A stretch of 40,986 nucleotides of DNA from Equivita sp045641605 (GTDB lineage Bacteria > Actinomycetota > Coriobacteriia > Coriobacteriales > Eggerthellaceae), in contig JAZUHG010000034.1 in NCBI GenBank assembly GCA_045641605.1, positions 1 through 40,986 on the forward strand. Reading direction: 5' to 3'. The notes under the pieces were generated by a model. That model was not told the origin of the DNA. It searched no databases and was given only the letters and a program-made list of their open reading frames with translations. Below, one piece after another: positions 17,804-28,065 of this stretch (position 1 is the first letter of the stretch; the number at the start of each line of letters is the position of its first letter). The translations under genes were made by a program, and so were the position numbers.

Positions 17804-18865
17804 ATGTTAAATTTTGACAAAACTTATAAATCTTTTGATGAATATCTAAAAGACTTCGCTCCAAAGTTTAAGGATTACTACATTAAACATTTAAAAGATG
17901 CTCGTGTTAGCTTTGAAGACAATAAGCATAAGGATGTAGATAAATATTTATACAAGCCTTTGTTGGACTTCAGTCAAAATGTAGGAAAGATGCACAGGCC
18001 ACTTACATGTTTGGCAACTTTTAATGCTTTAAACAAGGATGTGCCTACTGAAGTTGTACTTCCTGTAGCTGCTGTTATTGAGCATTTTCAATCTGCAGCG
18101 CTAATTCATGATGACATCGCCGATGCCGGGGAGCTACGTCGCAACAAGCCTTGCCTCTACAAGACAGAGGGTACTGGCCTAGCAATAAATGCAGGGGACT
18201 TTGGCCTTGCTATGGTTGTGCCTTCGGTGATTAGTGAACTTGAAAAGCTAGGTGTTGCCGAAGCCAAGGTATTGACAATTGTAAACGAGCTTACCAAGAT
18301 GGAATATATGACTATCGAAGGTCAGGCAATGGATTTGGGTTGGGCCCGCGATGACACTTTTGATATTTCCATTGCAGATTATTGTGTGATGGCTACTAAG
18401 AAATCTGCTTATTATTCTGTTAGTGTACCATGTGTTTTGGGTGCAATTTGTGCAGATGCAAGCCCTGATATTGTTATGGCACTTCAAGATTTTGGTCTTA
18501 ATTTGGGTTTGGCATTTCAAATTCAAGATGATTTGCTTAATTTGATTGATGATACAAATGCCAACAAAGATTTTCGTAATGATATTAGTGAAGGTAAGCG
18601 AACATTAATAGTTTGCAAGGCTGTTGAGACATCTAAAGACAAAGATGAACTCATCAAAATATTAAAATCTGGCACGAAGGATAAAAAGGATCTTCAAAAA
18701 GCTGTTGATATAATGCAAGAATGTGGTGCAATTAGTTTTGCTAAAGATTTGGCCAATAATTTATGTATTCAGGCAAAAACAGTGCTTCAGGAGGCCTTAC
18801 CTTCGTCACCTTGAAAAAAAATATTATTAGATATGTGTAATTGAGTTGTTGAAAGGGGACAATAA
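17804..18865 (+). CDS. Polyprenyl diphosphate synthase, two in-frame UGA
   Basis: 353-residue trans-isoprenyl diphosphate synthase that elongates isopentenyl units for a quinone tail or glycan carrier. Key motifs are GKMHRPL (substrate-binding basic region), the first Asp-rich motif HDDIADAGELRRNKP, EGQAMDL, and the second Asp-rich motif FQIQDDLLNLIDD. TGA at 18812 and 18848 are read as Trp, extending the protein by 17 residues (PWKKILLDMCNWVVERGQ) to a TAA that overlaps the next ATG (TAATG); this restores the final helix of the fold and the overlap typical of this strand. Start ATG abuts the stop of the amidohydrolase. Chain length cannot be predicted with confidence. Confidence 0.92.
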
Positions 18866-20010
18866 TGGCTGCTTCCAAAGTTTATTTTACCGATTTTCAC
18901 TGCTCTCAAAAAGAAAGTAGACTCTCAAAGCTTGAGGCTCTTATAAAAAAAGCTGGTATGGACAAAATTGACTTTAAGGATAAATTTGTTGCTGTAAAAA
19001 TTCACTTTGGAGAGTATGGCAACCTTGGTCATATTCGCCACCAGTATGCAAAAGTTGTTTGTGACTTCATTAAGGAGCGTGGGGGCAAGGTTTTCTTGAC
19101 TGATGCAAGTACTCTTTATATTGGAAGTAGAAACAATGCAGTGGATCATCTAGAAAATGCTTTTGTAAATGGTTTTAATCCTCTCTCGACTGGTGTTCCT
19201 ACAATTATTGCAGATGGCCTTCGTGGTACTGACGAGCGTATAATTCCTGTTGCTGGAGCAAAACATTGCAAAGAGGCGCGTGTGGCTTCGGCGATTGCAG
19301 AAGCTGATGTTTTAATTTCTATGACTCATACAAAGGGTCATCAAGTTGCAGGCTATGGCGGAACTCTAAAAAATATTGGTATGGGTTGTGGTTCGCGTCA
19401 AGGTAAGATGGAAATGCATAGTTCTGATACACCTATGATTCTTGAGGATGCTTGTATTGGTTGCGGGAATTGTGTTTCGCACTGCGACCATAATGGAATA
19501 AGCGTTAAAGATAAGAAGGCTGTTGTTAACGAAGACAATTGTGTGGGTTGCGGTTATTGTTTTTGCTATTGTCCGCATGGTGCTATTCATTGCAAATGGG
19601 ACGAAGCTCCTTCTGTTATGGTTGAAAAAGTTGCCGAATACACAAAAGCTGCTATTGGTGACAAGCCAGCATTTCATATTAACTTTGTTTCAAACGTTAC
19701 AAAGCATTGTGATTGCAAACCTTCCAATGACGTTTCAATTATTCCTGACATTGGAATTTTTGCGAGCGAAGACCCAATTGCTTTGGACCAAGCTTGTGTT
19801 GATGCCATTAACGCATCGCCAATTTTTGAGGATAGTGAACTTGGCGAGGCTGCTAAACAAGCAGGTGAGAAAGCAGAAAATGGAATTATTTCTGCAGGTG
19901 ATGGACATGACGTATTTAAGATGGTACATCCTGACACTCATTGGCAAGCGGGCCTTGAACATGGCGAAAAATTAGGTCTTGGCACAAGAGAATACGAATT
20001 GATTAAATAA
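18865..20010 (+). CDS. DUF362 protein with two 4Fe-4S clusters
   Basis: 381 residues. The DUF362 region starts SKVYFTDFHC and includes KIHFGEYGNLGHIRH and HTKGHQVAGYGGTLKNIGMG. A ferredoxin domain is inserted after it with two CxxCxxCxxxC motifs (CIGCGNCVSHC and CVGCGYCFCYC), so two [4Fe-4S] clusters are expected. The C-terminal part (DIGIFASEDPIALDQACVD) is again DUF362-typical. The family is common in anaerobes and thought to be redox-active, but no reaction is established. One-base overlaps on both sides place it firmly in the operon with polyprenyl synthase and the CDF transporter. Confidence 0.93.
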   Translation: MAASKVYFTDFHCSQKESRLSKLEALIKKAGMDKIDFKDKFVAVKIHFGEYGNLGHIRHQYAKVVCDFIKERGGKVFLTDASTLYIGSRNNAVDHLENAFVNGFNPLSTGVPTIIADGLRGTDERIIPVAGAKHCKEARVASAIAEADVLISMTHTKGHQVAGYGGTLKNIGMGCGSRQGKMEMHSSDTPMILEDACIGCGNCVSHCDHNGISVKDKKAVVNEDNCVGCGYCFCYCPHGAIHCKWDEAPSVMVEKVAEYTKAAIGDKPAFHINFVSNVTKHCDCKPSNDVSIIPDIGIFASEDPIALDQACVDAINASPIFEDSELGEAAKQAGEKAENGIISAGDGHDVFKMVHPDTHWQAGLEHGEKLGLGTREYELIK

Positions 20011-21059
20011 TGAGTACTAAATCTTACGAAAAAGCAGTAATGCAACAACGCTCATCAAAGGCAAGGCAGGCTAAGCGTGTTAGTGATGACTCTTCGCCAG
20101 TTGCAGTTTTTGCTGCGATAATCGGAAACATATTAATTGGTATTGTTAAATTTATTGCGGCCGGGATTTCTGGGTCTTCGGCGATGGTTGCCGAAGGAAT
20201 TCACTCAATCGTCGATTCTGGTGATGGAATTTTAGTTTTGTATGGAATTAAGGCATCCAAGAGACGTCCAGATATCGAGCATCCCTTCGGATACGGCAAA
20301 GAACTTTACTTTTTTACGTTTATTGTTGCATTGTTTATTTTTGCACTTGGTGGTGGCGTTTCCATCGTAAAAGGTGTCTTGGCCTGGATTAATGCAGACC
20401 ATACAGTTCTTGGCGACCCTACCATTAACTATGTAGTTTGTCTAATTGCTATGATTATCGAAGGAACATCGCTTGGTATTGCAATTCACTCTGTAAATAA
20501 AGAGCGTGGCTCCATGGGAATTGTGGACTACGTTAAGACATGTAAAGACCCAAGTAATTTTGTAATTCTTTTTGAAGATAGTGCTGCAGAACTTGGTTTG
20601 TTTGTTGCTATTATTGGAGTTTGGCTCTCTAACATTACTGGCAGCCCTCTCTTCGATGCTGCCGCATCCATAATTATTGGTCTTATTTTGATTGTTGTGG
20701 CCATTTTGCTTCTTCGTGAGACAAAAGGGCTTCTCATTGGAGAGGGACTTAGCCCTTACGAGATTGAAGACATCATCAAAATTGTCGAGAAAGATCAGTG
20801 TGTTAACCATTGTGGCCAGGTCCTTTCTATGTATATGGGGCCTCAAGACATGATTTTAACTTTGGACGTTAATTTCAAAAAAGAGGCTAGCGAAGTTGAG
20901 GTTCTTCGTTCCATTGATAGAATCGAGAAAGACATTACTGGTAAATACCCAGAAGCACGCCGAATTTTCATTGAGGTTGAAAGTTTTCAATCGGTTCATC
21001 GTCAAAAACAAGTTTTGGAAGAGCTTATCGAAGAAGCCGAAGCCGAACTTGAAGAATAA
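20010..21059 (+). CDS. Cation diffusion facilitator (CDF) transporter
   Basis: 349-residue metal-ion exporter with six predicted membrane helices and a cytoplasmic C-terminal domain. Helix II carries the metal-site motif EGIHSIVDSGDGIL and helix V the motif FEDSAAELG. Between helices lies HPFGYGKELYF, a CDF hallmark. A basic, soluble N-terminal region of about 30 residues precedes helix I, and the C terminus is a long acidic coil (EELIEEAEAELEE). Zn2+, Mn2+ or Fe2+ are possible substrates. The ATG overlaps the DUF362 stop by one base. TAA stop; a new promoter lies in the following gap. Confidence 0.93.
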   Translation: MSTKSYEKAVMQQRSSKARQAKRVSDDSSPVAVFAAIIGNILIGIVKFIAAGISGSSAMVAEGIHSIVDSGDGILVLYGIKASKRRPDIEHPFGYGKELYFFTFIVALFIFALGGGVSIVKGVLAWINADHTVLGDPTINYVVCLIAMIIEGTSLGIAIHSVNKERGSMGIVDYVKTCKDPSNFVILFEDSAAELGLFVAIIGVWLSNITGSPLFDAAASIIIGLILIVVAILLLRETKGLLIGEGLSPYEIEDIIKIVEKDQCVNHCGQVLSMYMGPQDMILTLDVNFKKEASEVEVLRSIDRIEKDITGKYPEARRIFIEVESFQSVHRQKQVLEELIEEAEAELEE

Positions 21060-21081
21060 GTTCGTTGCAGGTTAAATGTAG

Positions 21082-21087
21082 TATAAT
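21082..21087 (+). promoter_or_regulatory. -10 box (TATAAT) before the CwlM-like gene
   Basis: GTATAATTATTGCCAATTATG: the box ends eleven bases before the ATG at 21099, with no ribosome site, so the leader is at most about five bases. A TTG at 21090 is in frame but lies within the expected promoter-melting region. Confidence 0.5.
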
Positions 21088-21098
21088 TATTGCCAATT

Positions 21099-22094
21099 AT
21101 GGCTAAGATTATAAAAAATAAAGCATTAACAACTCAGAATTTAATTGTTAAACGTGGTGACAGTGGTCCTGCTGTCGAAGATGTACAAAGAAAATTATGT
21201 ACTCTTGGTTATTTGAAGGACTCTCAAATTGATTCTTTCTATGCTGAAAAAACTGCAGCTGCAGTTAAGAAATTTTCTGAAGATGCAGGCCTTGATCCAA
21301 TTGAAGATGTTAGTGAAAAGGTTTGAGCTCGTCTTGTAGATGCTAGTTTTCAACTTGGTGACAGGAATTTGTTCCTTCGTATCCCTTATTTTCACGGGAA
21401 TGATGTTTTGCAACTTCAAAAAGCGCTTGGTAGCTTGGGTTTCCAGGTTCATAACTATGATGGAATGTTTGGGACTTCAACAGAGCGTGCGCTTAGGCGT
21501 TTCCAGATTAATATGGGTTTGCCAAGTGATGGAATTGTTGGCTCGCAAACCTTTATGGCGCTTAAAAATTTGAAATTTACATGGTCGGATAAAATGCCTC
21601 TTGACCATGACGAAGATGAAGGCAACGTAATTTGGCGCGCAAGCGAAGTTTTAGAAGAGAATTCCATTTGTCTTTTTGGAACTGGCGATTTCACCCGCGA
21701 CGTTGCAAAAAGAATGTCGAACTTGGCTCGTGCGACAAATCCATTTAGTAAGATTTTGTGTTCCACTGCTTATAGTATTGCTCCAGATAATAATACAATG
21801 TTGCTACAAATTGCTCTGCCGGACGAAGATGAAGTTGGTGGAAATAATGTTCCTCGAGTCTTATATTCCGAAGGCGAGGACGCCCAAGGCGATGAAACTC
21901 AAGCTTTCATTAAAAGATTAACCAGTGGTTTAAGTGCCGCTAAAAGATTAAAGCCTGCCAGACTTACCATCGAATTACCTGGTAAATGCTGGAATAAAGC
22001 AGGTGAGGATAGAACTGCTCAGCATTATGCAATTACATCTTTGGATGCATTGTGTGCAACATTAGAAAGCCTACCAGGGAGGAAAAATGATTAA
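21099..22094 (+). CDS. CwlM-like protein: two peptidoglycan-binding domains, amidase domain not recognisable
   Basis: 331 residues. Two PG_binding_1 domains in tandem: residues about 17-80 (VKRGDSGPAVEDVQRKLCTLGYL...AVKKFSEDAG) and about 100-155 (GNDVLQLQKALGSLGF...DGMFGTSTERALRRFQ). The connecting segment VWARLVDASFQLGDRNLFLR, with TGA at 21324 as its Trp, matches the linker of actinobacterial CwlM, which is WxxLxxAxxxLGDRxLxxR. CwlM has an N-acetylmuramoyl-alanine amidase domain next, but residues about 175-331 show no HGG, Glu or SIHAN motif, so amidase activity is unlikely. This matches CwlM's known role as a regulator of MurA rather than a hydrolase, although here the domain itself seems replaced. 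Downstream overlap of eight bases with hisS indicates coupling. Confidence 0.8.
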
Positions 22095-23397
22095 TTCACC
22101 TCTTGGAACATTTGATATTTTGCCTGACGAAGCAAAGTTTTGGCGTATCTTTCAAGAAAAGGCGCGCGATGTCTTCGGTAGGTATGGTTATGTCGAGATT
22201 GCAACTCCAATGTTTGAACAAACCGATTTGTTTGTTCGCGGTATTGGTGAGGCAACTGATGTTGTTAGCAAGGAAATGTTCCGCGTTATTTCTGGTGGGA
22301 ACTTGGAGAAGGTTTTTGCTGGCGAGCAAATTAAAGCGAAGAGTAACCTGAGCCTTCGCCCCGAAGGCACCGCAGGCGTTGTTCGTGCAGTAATTGAACA
22401 TGGCATGGCTCCACAGGGGTCAGCTCCGCTAAAGCTTATGTATGCTGGGCCTATGTTTAGAGGTGAGCGACCTGCTGCTGGTCGTCAGCGTCAATTTATG
22501 CAAATTGGTGTTGAGTGTTTGGGCGCTAATGAGCCTTCGATAGATGCTGAAGGCATTATTATGCTAATGCGCTTTTATGAGGCGCTTGGTTTTGAGACCA
22601 AAAAGTTAAACCTTGTTATTAATTCTATGGGTTGTGCGAAGTGCCGTGCAAAATACCGTAGCGATTTGCTTGATTTCTTGAAAAAGAACGAAGCAAAGCT
22701 TTGCGAGACTTGTATTGAGCGAACAGAACTTAACCCACTTCGTACTTTGGATTGTAAAAATAAAGATTGTCAAAAAGTTTTGGACAAGGCTCCAAAGATC
22801 AGTGACTACCTTTGTGATGAATGTAAAGAGCATTATGCCCAGGTCAAAGAGCTTTTGAAGGCAGCTAAAGTTAAATTTAGCGAAAGCGACAAGCTTGTTC
22901 GTGGCCTGGATTACTACACAAAGACAGTTTTTGAAATTCAAAGCGGCGATGTTGGTGCGCAAGATGCGCTCTGTGGTGGTGGACGCTACGATGGTTTGGT
23001 AAAAGAACTTGGTGGCGCAGATACTCCTGGATTTGGTTTTGCTCTTGGCTATGAACGCACGCTTCTTGCTATGAAAAACAATGGCTTTGTTATGGAGCCT
23101 GCAAAATCTTGTGATTATTTTGTTGCGGTTGCAACGCCAGATGCAAATACAAAGGCGTTTGAACTTGCACAGAGCCTTCGTGATTATGGTTGTAAGGTTG
23201 AGCTAGATCACCAAGGTAGAAGTCTAAAAAGCCAATTTAAACTGGCCGATAAATATTATGCAAAGTATGTAATTGTTATAGGCGAGGATGAATTGAAAAA
23301 AGGCGAGTTGTGTGTCAGAGATATGAAAACACACGAACAGCAAAACATTAAAGAAGATAAGATCTTTGCTTTTATTAATGAGCATAAGGACAAATAG
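22087..23397 (+). CDS. hisS: Histidine--tRNA ligase
   Basis: 436-residue class II synthetase. Motif 1 region is GTFDILPDE...PMFEQTDLF; motif 2 YAGPMFRGERPAAGRQRQFMQ; the histidine-binding RGLDYYTKTVFE and CGGGRYDGL are intact, as is the C-terminal anticodon-binding domain. The insertion between motifs 2 and 3 holds a Cys-rich block (CAKC, CETC, CKNKDC, CDEC) as in other bacterial HisRS of this type. The ATG at 22087 follows GGGAGGAAAA and overlaps the CwlM-like gene. No TGA. TAG stop. Confidence 0.97.
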   Translation: MINSPLGTFDILPDEAKFWRIFQEKARDVFGRYGYVEIATPMFEQTDLFVRGIGEATDVVSKEMFRVISGGNLEKVFAGEQIKAKSNLSLRPEGTAGVVRAVIEHGMAPQGSAPLKLMYAGPMFRGERPAAGRQRQFMQIGVECLGANEPSIDAEGIIMLMRFYEALGFETKKLNLVINSMGCAKCRAKYRSDLLDFLKKNEAKLCETCIERTELNPLRTLDCKNKDCQKVLDKAPKISDYLCDECKEHYAQVKELLKAAKVKFSESDKLVRGLDYYTKTVFEIQSGDVGAQDALCGGGRYDGLVKELGGADTPGFGFALGYERTLLAMKNNGFVMEPAKSCDYFVAVATPDANTKAFELAQSLRDYGCKVELDHQGRSLKSQFKLADKYYAKYVIVIGEDELKKGELCVRDMKTHEQQNIKEDKIFAFINEHKDK

Positions 23398-23413
23398 AAT
23401 TTAGGTGTAGTTT

Positions 23414-24892
23414 ATGTCTGTTAAGAAAATCCGCGAGACAAAGCTTTGGCATGCATCATTGTCATTTGTGATTTTGATTGCTTTTATGCTTTTGGGTATT
23501 GTTTATTTTGGAACGGACCCTCATATTCCTATGTTTATAGGTGTAATTGTTGCTGCAGTTATTTCATTGATCATCGGTTTTAAGTGGGAAAAGCTTGAAA
23601 AGTTTATGATTGATGGCATTTCTAAGTCCATGCAATCGATTCTTATTTTGATTGTTGTTGGTATGCTCATCGGTATTTGAATTACTTCGGGGACCATCCC
23701 TGCAATGATCTATTATGGCTTGGCTATTATTTCACCCGAAGTATTTTTGGTAACTGCAATGATAGTTTGCACTATTACGTCTCTTGCAACCGGAACTTCG
23801 TGAGGCACCATGGGTACAATGGGTCTTGCAATTATTGGCATTGGAGCAGTATTGAATATTCCTATTGGACCTACTGCTGGTGCGATTGTTTCTGGTGCAT
23901 ATTTTGGCGATAAAATGTCTCCACTTTCAGGCTCTACAAATTTGGCAGCTACAATGGCTGGTACCGATGTCTTCACAAACATAAAATATATGCTAAGACC
24001 TACATTGGTTGCTTATATCATTACATTAATCTTCTTTGGGATTTATGGCGCTACGTTTGCCACTACAGGCTCTGACACTTCAGATGTTACAGCATTAATG
24101 AATAGCATAACTTCAACCTTTAATATCAATCCATTTTTATTAATTCCGCCATTGGTTGTTGTTTTGGCAATTGTGTTTAAGATTCCAGCTCTTCCTGGCA
24201 TTACATTGGGTGCTATTGCAGGTGCTATTCTTGCATGCATCTTCCAGGGCGATTTAACTATTTACGATTCTGCTGGAGTTATCGTTGCCAATGGAGTTGA
24301 TTTTGGAACAATATTAAATGCTTCGAAAGATGGATTTTTCTATGTTTCGGACAATGAACTTTTAAATGAGCTTCTTACTACTGGTGGAATTATGAATATG
24401 TCTTCATCGATTTTGATGATTGTAATTGCGATGATGTTTGGTGGAATTATGGAAGGTACCGGGCAACTCGATATTATTATTAAAGCTATTTTGAAGCATG
24501 TTAAAACCGACTTTGGACTTGTTGCAACCACCGAAGTCACATGCCTCGTTTCAAATATTGTCATGCCAGAACAATACATTTCGATTTTAATTCCTGGACG
24601 TATGTTTAATTCAAGCTATAGGAAGCGTGGGCTTCATCCTAAGTGTTTATCCAATGCGCTTGAGTCTTCTGGGACTGTAACTTCGCCGCTTGTTCCTTGG
24701 AACACTTGTGCTTTATATATCAATTCCACACTTGGAGTTGTACCTTTTGGACCAAATGGATATGCCCTATGATCGATTTTTAACTTACTAGTTCCAATTA
24801 TTAATTTAATTATGGCATTGTTTAAGATTACAATTACAAAGATGACTAAAGAAGAGCAAAAACTAGCTGATGCTGGAGAGATTGTTGTATAG
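23414..24892 (+). CDS. nhaC: Na+/H+ antiporter, NhaC family, three in-frame UGA
   Basis: 492-residue polytopic membrane protein exchanging Na+ for H+. The family blocks GTIPAMIYYGLAIISPEVF, SLATGTSWGTMGTMG and GAYFGDKMSPLSGSTNLAA are all present. TGA codons at 23678 (GIWITSGTIP), 23801 (TSWGT) and 24770 (ALWSIF) are read as Trp; the middle one is an essentially invariant family position and one of the strongest proofs of the recoding. The standard code would break this gene into three pieces. The start ATG is 17 bases after hisS; the TAG stop overlaps the ribosome site (AGGAG) of the next gene. Confidence 0.95.
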
Positions 24893-24900
24893 GAGATTTT

Positions 24901-25998
24901 ATGAGCTTTAAGATAGACTCTTATAAGGAACCAGATTTTAATGCAAAGCAATTTGCAGGTTCAAGTGATGCTAAATTAGTTGAGGTAAAAAAAGATAGCA
25001 TTGCCCCTAAAAACTTCCATGCAACAACCATATATCCTGAATATTTTAAGATTGATGGTAAATGGCATTTGGCTAAAGATTCGCGAATGGATTGTGTTCC
25101 TGTTTGAGATGGAAAAGAAATTCAAGTTGTTGAGTTTAGAAACTTGCACGCTGGAGATAAGGTTATTGTAGGCAGGTCGGAAGACGGAAGCGAAGGAATA
25201 TACGTTCATGTTGACTGTTGGGAGCAAGGCGAAGAACAAGATGCTAATAATCTGTTTGCGTTTAGAGAATCTCGCACAAGAGAAACTTCGTATTCTTATG
25301 ACTACAACAATCTTGCTGAATTACTTAAGCACGAAAAAGAACATGGTGGCTATGTGGTTTGAGTTTTGGGACCTGCCTGCTCTTTTGATGTCGAGGCTAG
25401 ACAAGCTATGGCTAAAATTATCGAAAACGGATATTGTCAAGCCTTACAAGCAGGCAATGCTTTGGCTACACATGATTTGGAAGGTGCTTATTTAGGAACA
25501 GCCTTGGGTTGTGATATTAAAAATCAAAGCCTTCATGAGATGGGTCATTATAATCACCTTGAAACTATCAATGATGTTAAGGATGCTGGTTCGATTGAAA
25601 ACTTTATTAAAGATAAAAAAATAGACAATGGAATCATGCATGCTTTAGTTAAAAATAAAATTCCTTATGTATTGACAGGTTCAATTCGTGATGATGGTCC
25701 TTTGTATGAAGTAATTGGCAATGTCTATGAAGGACAAGACCAAATGAGGTCGCATATCAGAAAAGCGACGACTGTGATTTCGATGGCTACAGTTCTTCAT
25801 ACAATTGCAAATGGAAATATGACTCCATCTTATAGAGTTTTAGAAGATGGAACTATTCGGCCAGTTTATTTTTATAATGTAGATATTTCAGAGTTTGCTG
25901 TTAGTAAACTGGGAGATAGAGGCAGTTTGGCTGCTAAGGGTATTGTAGCTAATGTACAAGATTTTATGAGGAGCCTAACTTCAAAACTTGAAATTTAA
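24901..25998 (+). CDS. TIGR00300 / LOR-SDH-like protein (ArgZ/AgrE C-terminal relatives), two in-frame UGA
   Basis: 365 residues. Two parts are visible: an N-terminal beta-rich region (about 1-110, ending KVIVGRSEDGSEGIYV) and a Rossmann-like C-terminal region with VVWVLGPACSFD, GNALATHDLEGAYLGTALG and VLTGSIRDDGPLYEVI. These blocks match the TIGR00300 family (LOR/SDH bifunctional conserved region), relatives of which form the ornithine cyclodeaminase or arginine dihydrolase-linked parts of ArgZ/AgrE. The two TGA codons (25105 in PVWDG, 25360 in VVWVLGP) give Trp, the latter where the family has Trp. A strong AGGAG precedes the ATG. The N-terminal arginine-dihydrolase-type catalytic domain of ArgZ is not recognisable, so the reaction is uncertain. 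Confidence 0.78.
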
Positions 25999-26007
25999 GG
26001 AGTAGAC

Positions 26008-27804
26008 GTGGCAGAGAAAGATTATTTAAATAAATTTTGTATGCACACTGCAACTTGTGGTGAACTTCGCGCAAAAGATATCGACAAAGAAGTTAGCCTT
26101 TGCGGATGAATTTGGCGTAACCGTGACCTTGGTGGTTTTTGCTTTATCACTTTGCGTGACCGCACTGGTATCATCCAGGTTGTAATTGACCCTGATGTTA
26201 TTGGTAAGGATGCCTTCGAAGAAATCTCTCACTATGGCCGTGAATTTGTTTTGCAAGTAAACGGCAAGGTCCGAAGCCGTGGTGAAAAAGACATTAACCC
26301 TGACATGCCTACAGGTGAGGTTGAAGTTTTGGCTAAGGAAGTTATTTTGCTTAACAAATCTCAAACTCCACCTTTCGATATTGAAGATGGCATAGACACA
26401 TCCGATGATATGAAAATGACTTGGCGCTTTTTGGACCTTCGTCGTCCAGAAATGTACAAGGCGCTAAACCTTCGTCACAAATTTAGCCATGCAATTCGTT
26501 CTGCTTTGGACAAGCGTGGTTTTATAGATGTTGAAACGCCCATTTTGGCCAATCCTACGCCAGAGGGTGCTCGCGATTATATTGTTCCTAGCAGGGTAAA
26601 TCCGGGCAGTTTTTATGCCTTGCCTCAAAGCCCGCAACAATTTAAGCAACTTTTAATGGTTGCTGGAGTTGAGCGTTATTATCAAATTGCGCGATGCTTT
26701 AGGGATGAGGATTTGCGTGCAGACCGCCAGCCAGAGTTCACTCAGGTGGATGTTGAAATGAGCTTTGTCCATACTACCGAAGTAATTGATGCTATGGAAG
26801 AAGTAATTTTGGAAGCTCTTGGCGAAGTTGGTGTAGACATTAAAGGTCCGCTTCTTCGTATGGATTATAAAGAAGCAATGGACCGCTTTGGTTGCGACCG
26901 TCCAGATAATCGCTTCGGTATTGAGCTTGTTGACATCTCAGATTTGGTTAAAGATAGCGATTTCAAAGTCTTTAGTAATACTGTAAAAGACGGAGGCGTT
27001 GTTAAGGCTATTAACGCTAAAGGTGCGGGTGATTGGAGCCGTGGCGACACCGAAAAACTCCAACAAATCGCTACCGATAATGGTGCAAAAGGCCTGGCTT
27101 ATATGCTTTTCCGCAGCGATGGCTCAGTTACAAGTTCCATTGCGAAGTTCTTTGATGATAAACAAATGGCTGCGCTAAAGAAGGCTTTGGATGTCAAAGA
27201 CGGCGACCTTGTTTTGTTTGTTGCTGATAAATATAAAGTTGTAAGTGCGGCTCTCAGTGCTCTTCGTATTCATATGGGAAATGTTTTGGGCTTGATCGAT
27301 AAGTCTAAGCATTCACTTTTGTGGGTTGTTAACTTCCCAATGTTTTGCTTGGACGAAGAAACTGGCAAATACAGCGCCGAGCATCATCCTTTTACTCATG
27401 TGCTTGATGAAGACATGGATAAGATCGAGACAGCACCTCTTGAATGTGGAAGTTACAGCTATGACATTATTATGGATGGTTACGAAGCCGGGGGTGGCTC
27501 AATTCGTATTCATAACGCCGAAGAACAACGCCGTGTGTTGCGTGTTTGTGGCTTGAGCGACGAAGAAATTGATGAGAAATTTGGACACCTTTTGCATGCT
27601 TTGAGCTTGGGTGCGCCTCCTCATGGTGGAATTGCTCTTGGCTTGGACCGTATGGTTATGCTAATTGCACAGCGTGATTCTATTCGTGACGTTATTGCTT
27701 TCCCCAAGACAACCAGTGCTTCGGACTTAATGACAGGGGCTCCAAACCCAGTCGATAAAAATACATTGGAAGAGCTACAAATTCAAACAAAGAAAGGCAA
27801 ATAA
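26008..27804 (+). CDS. aspS: Aspartate--tRNA ligase (bacterial type), GTG start
   Basis: 598-residue class II synthetase with the N-terminal OB-fold, the bacterial insertion domain and catalytic core. It begins THT-like (MHTATCGELRAKDIDKEVSLCGW), and TGA at 26107 provides the Trp of CGW, invariant across the family. Motif 2 is CFRDEDLRADRQPEFTQ and motif 3 LGAPPHGGIALGLDRM. The start is GTG at 26008, ten bases after TAAGGAG, because the only ATG nearby (12 codons in) would remove conserved sequence. TAA overlaps acpP's ATG by one base. Confidence 0.97.
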
Positions 27805-28022
27805 TGGATACATTAGAGACAATTAAATCAATTCTTAAAGACAAACAAGACATTGACCCATCTAGCGTCAATGAAAATTCAACTTTCGAAGATCTCAAGA
27901 TTGATTCTTTAGATCTTGTAGAACTTGTTTGCGAACTTGAAGACCGTATGCACATCGATTTTGGTGACCCAGATAATTTAAAGACCATCGGCGATGTTGT
28001 TAAATACGTCGATTCGCTTTAA
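27804..28022 (+). CDS. acpP: Acyl carrier protein
   Basis: 72-residue acidic four-helix carrier protein. The phosphopantetheine Ser is in LKIDSLDLVELVCELED, the typical DSLDxVEL site. It is coupled to aspS by a one-base overlap, away from any fatty-acid synthesis cluster, and is followed by a flavin oxidoreductase after 43 bases. It could be the general fatty-acid ACP or a dedicated carrier for the redox pair downstream. No TGA. Confidence 0.93.
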   Translation: MDTLETIKSILKDKQDIDPSSVNENSTFEDLKIDSLDLVELVCELEDRMHIDFGDPDNLKTIGDVVKYVDSL

Positions 28023-28046
28023 ATTCTTGTGATAGAATTATATTGC

Positions 28047-28052
28047 TATAAA
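28047..28052 (+). promoter_or_regulatory. Candidate extended -10 (TGC TATAAA)
   Basis: Located in the 43-base gap after acpP, just ahead of AAGGAGG. It could give the flavoprotein operon its own transcript. Confidence 0.35.
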
Positions 28053-28065
28053 TTAAGGAGGAAAT

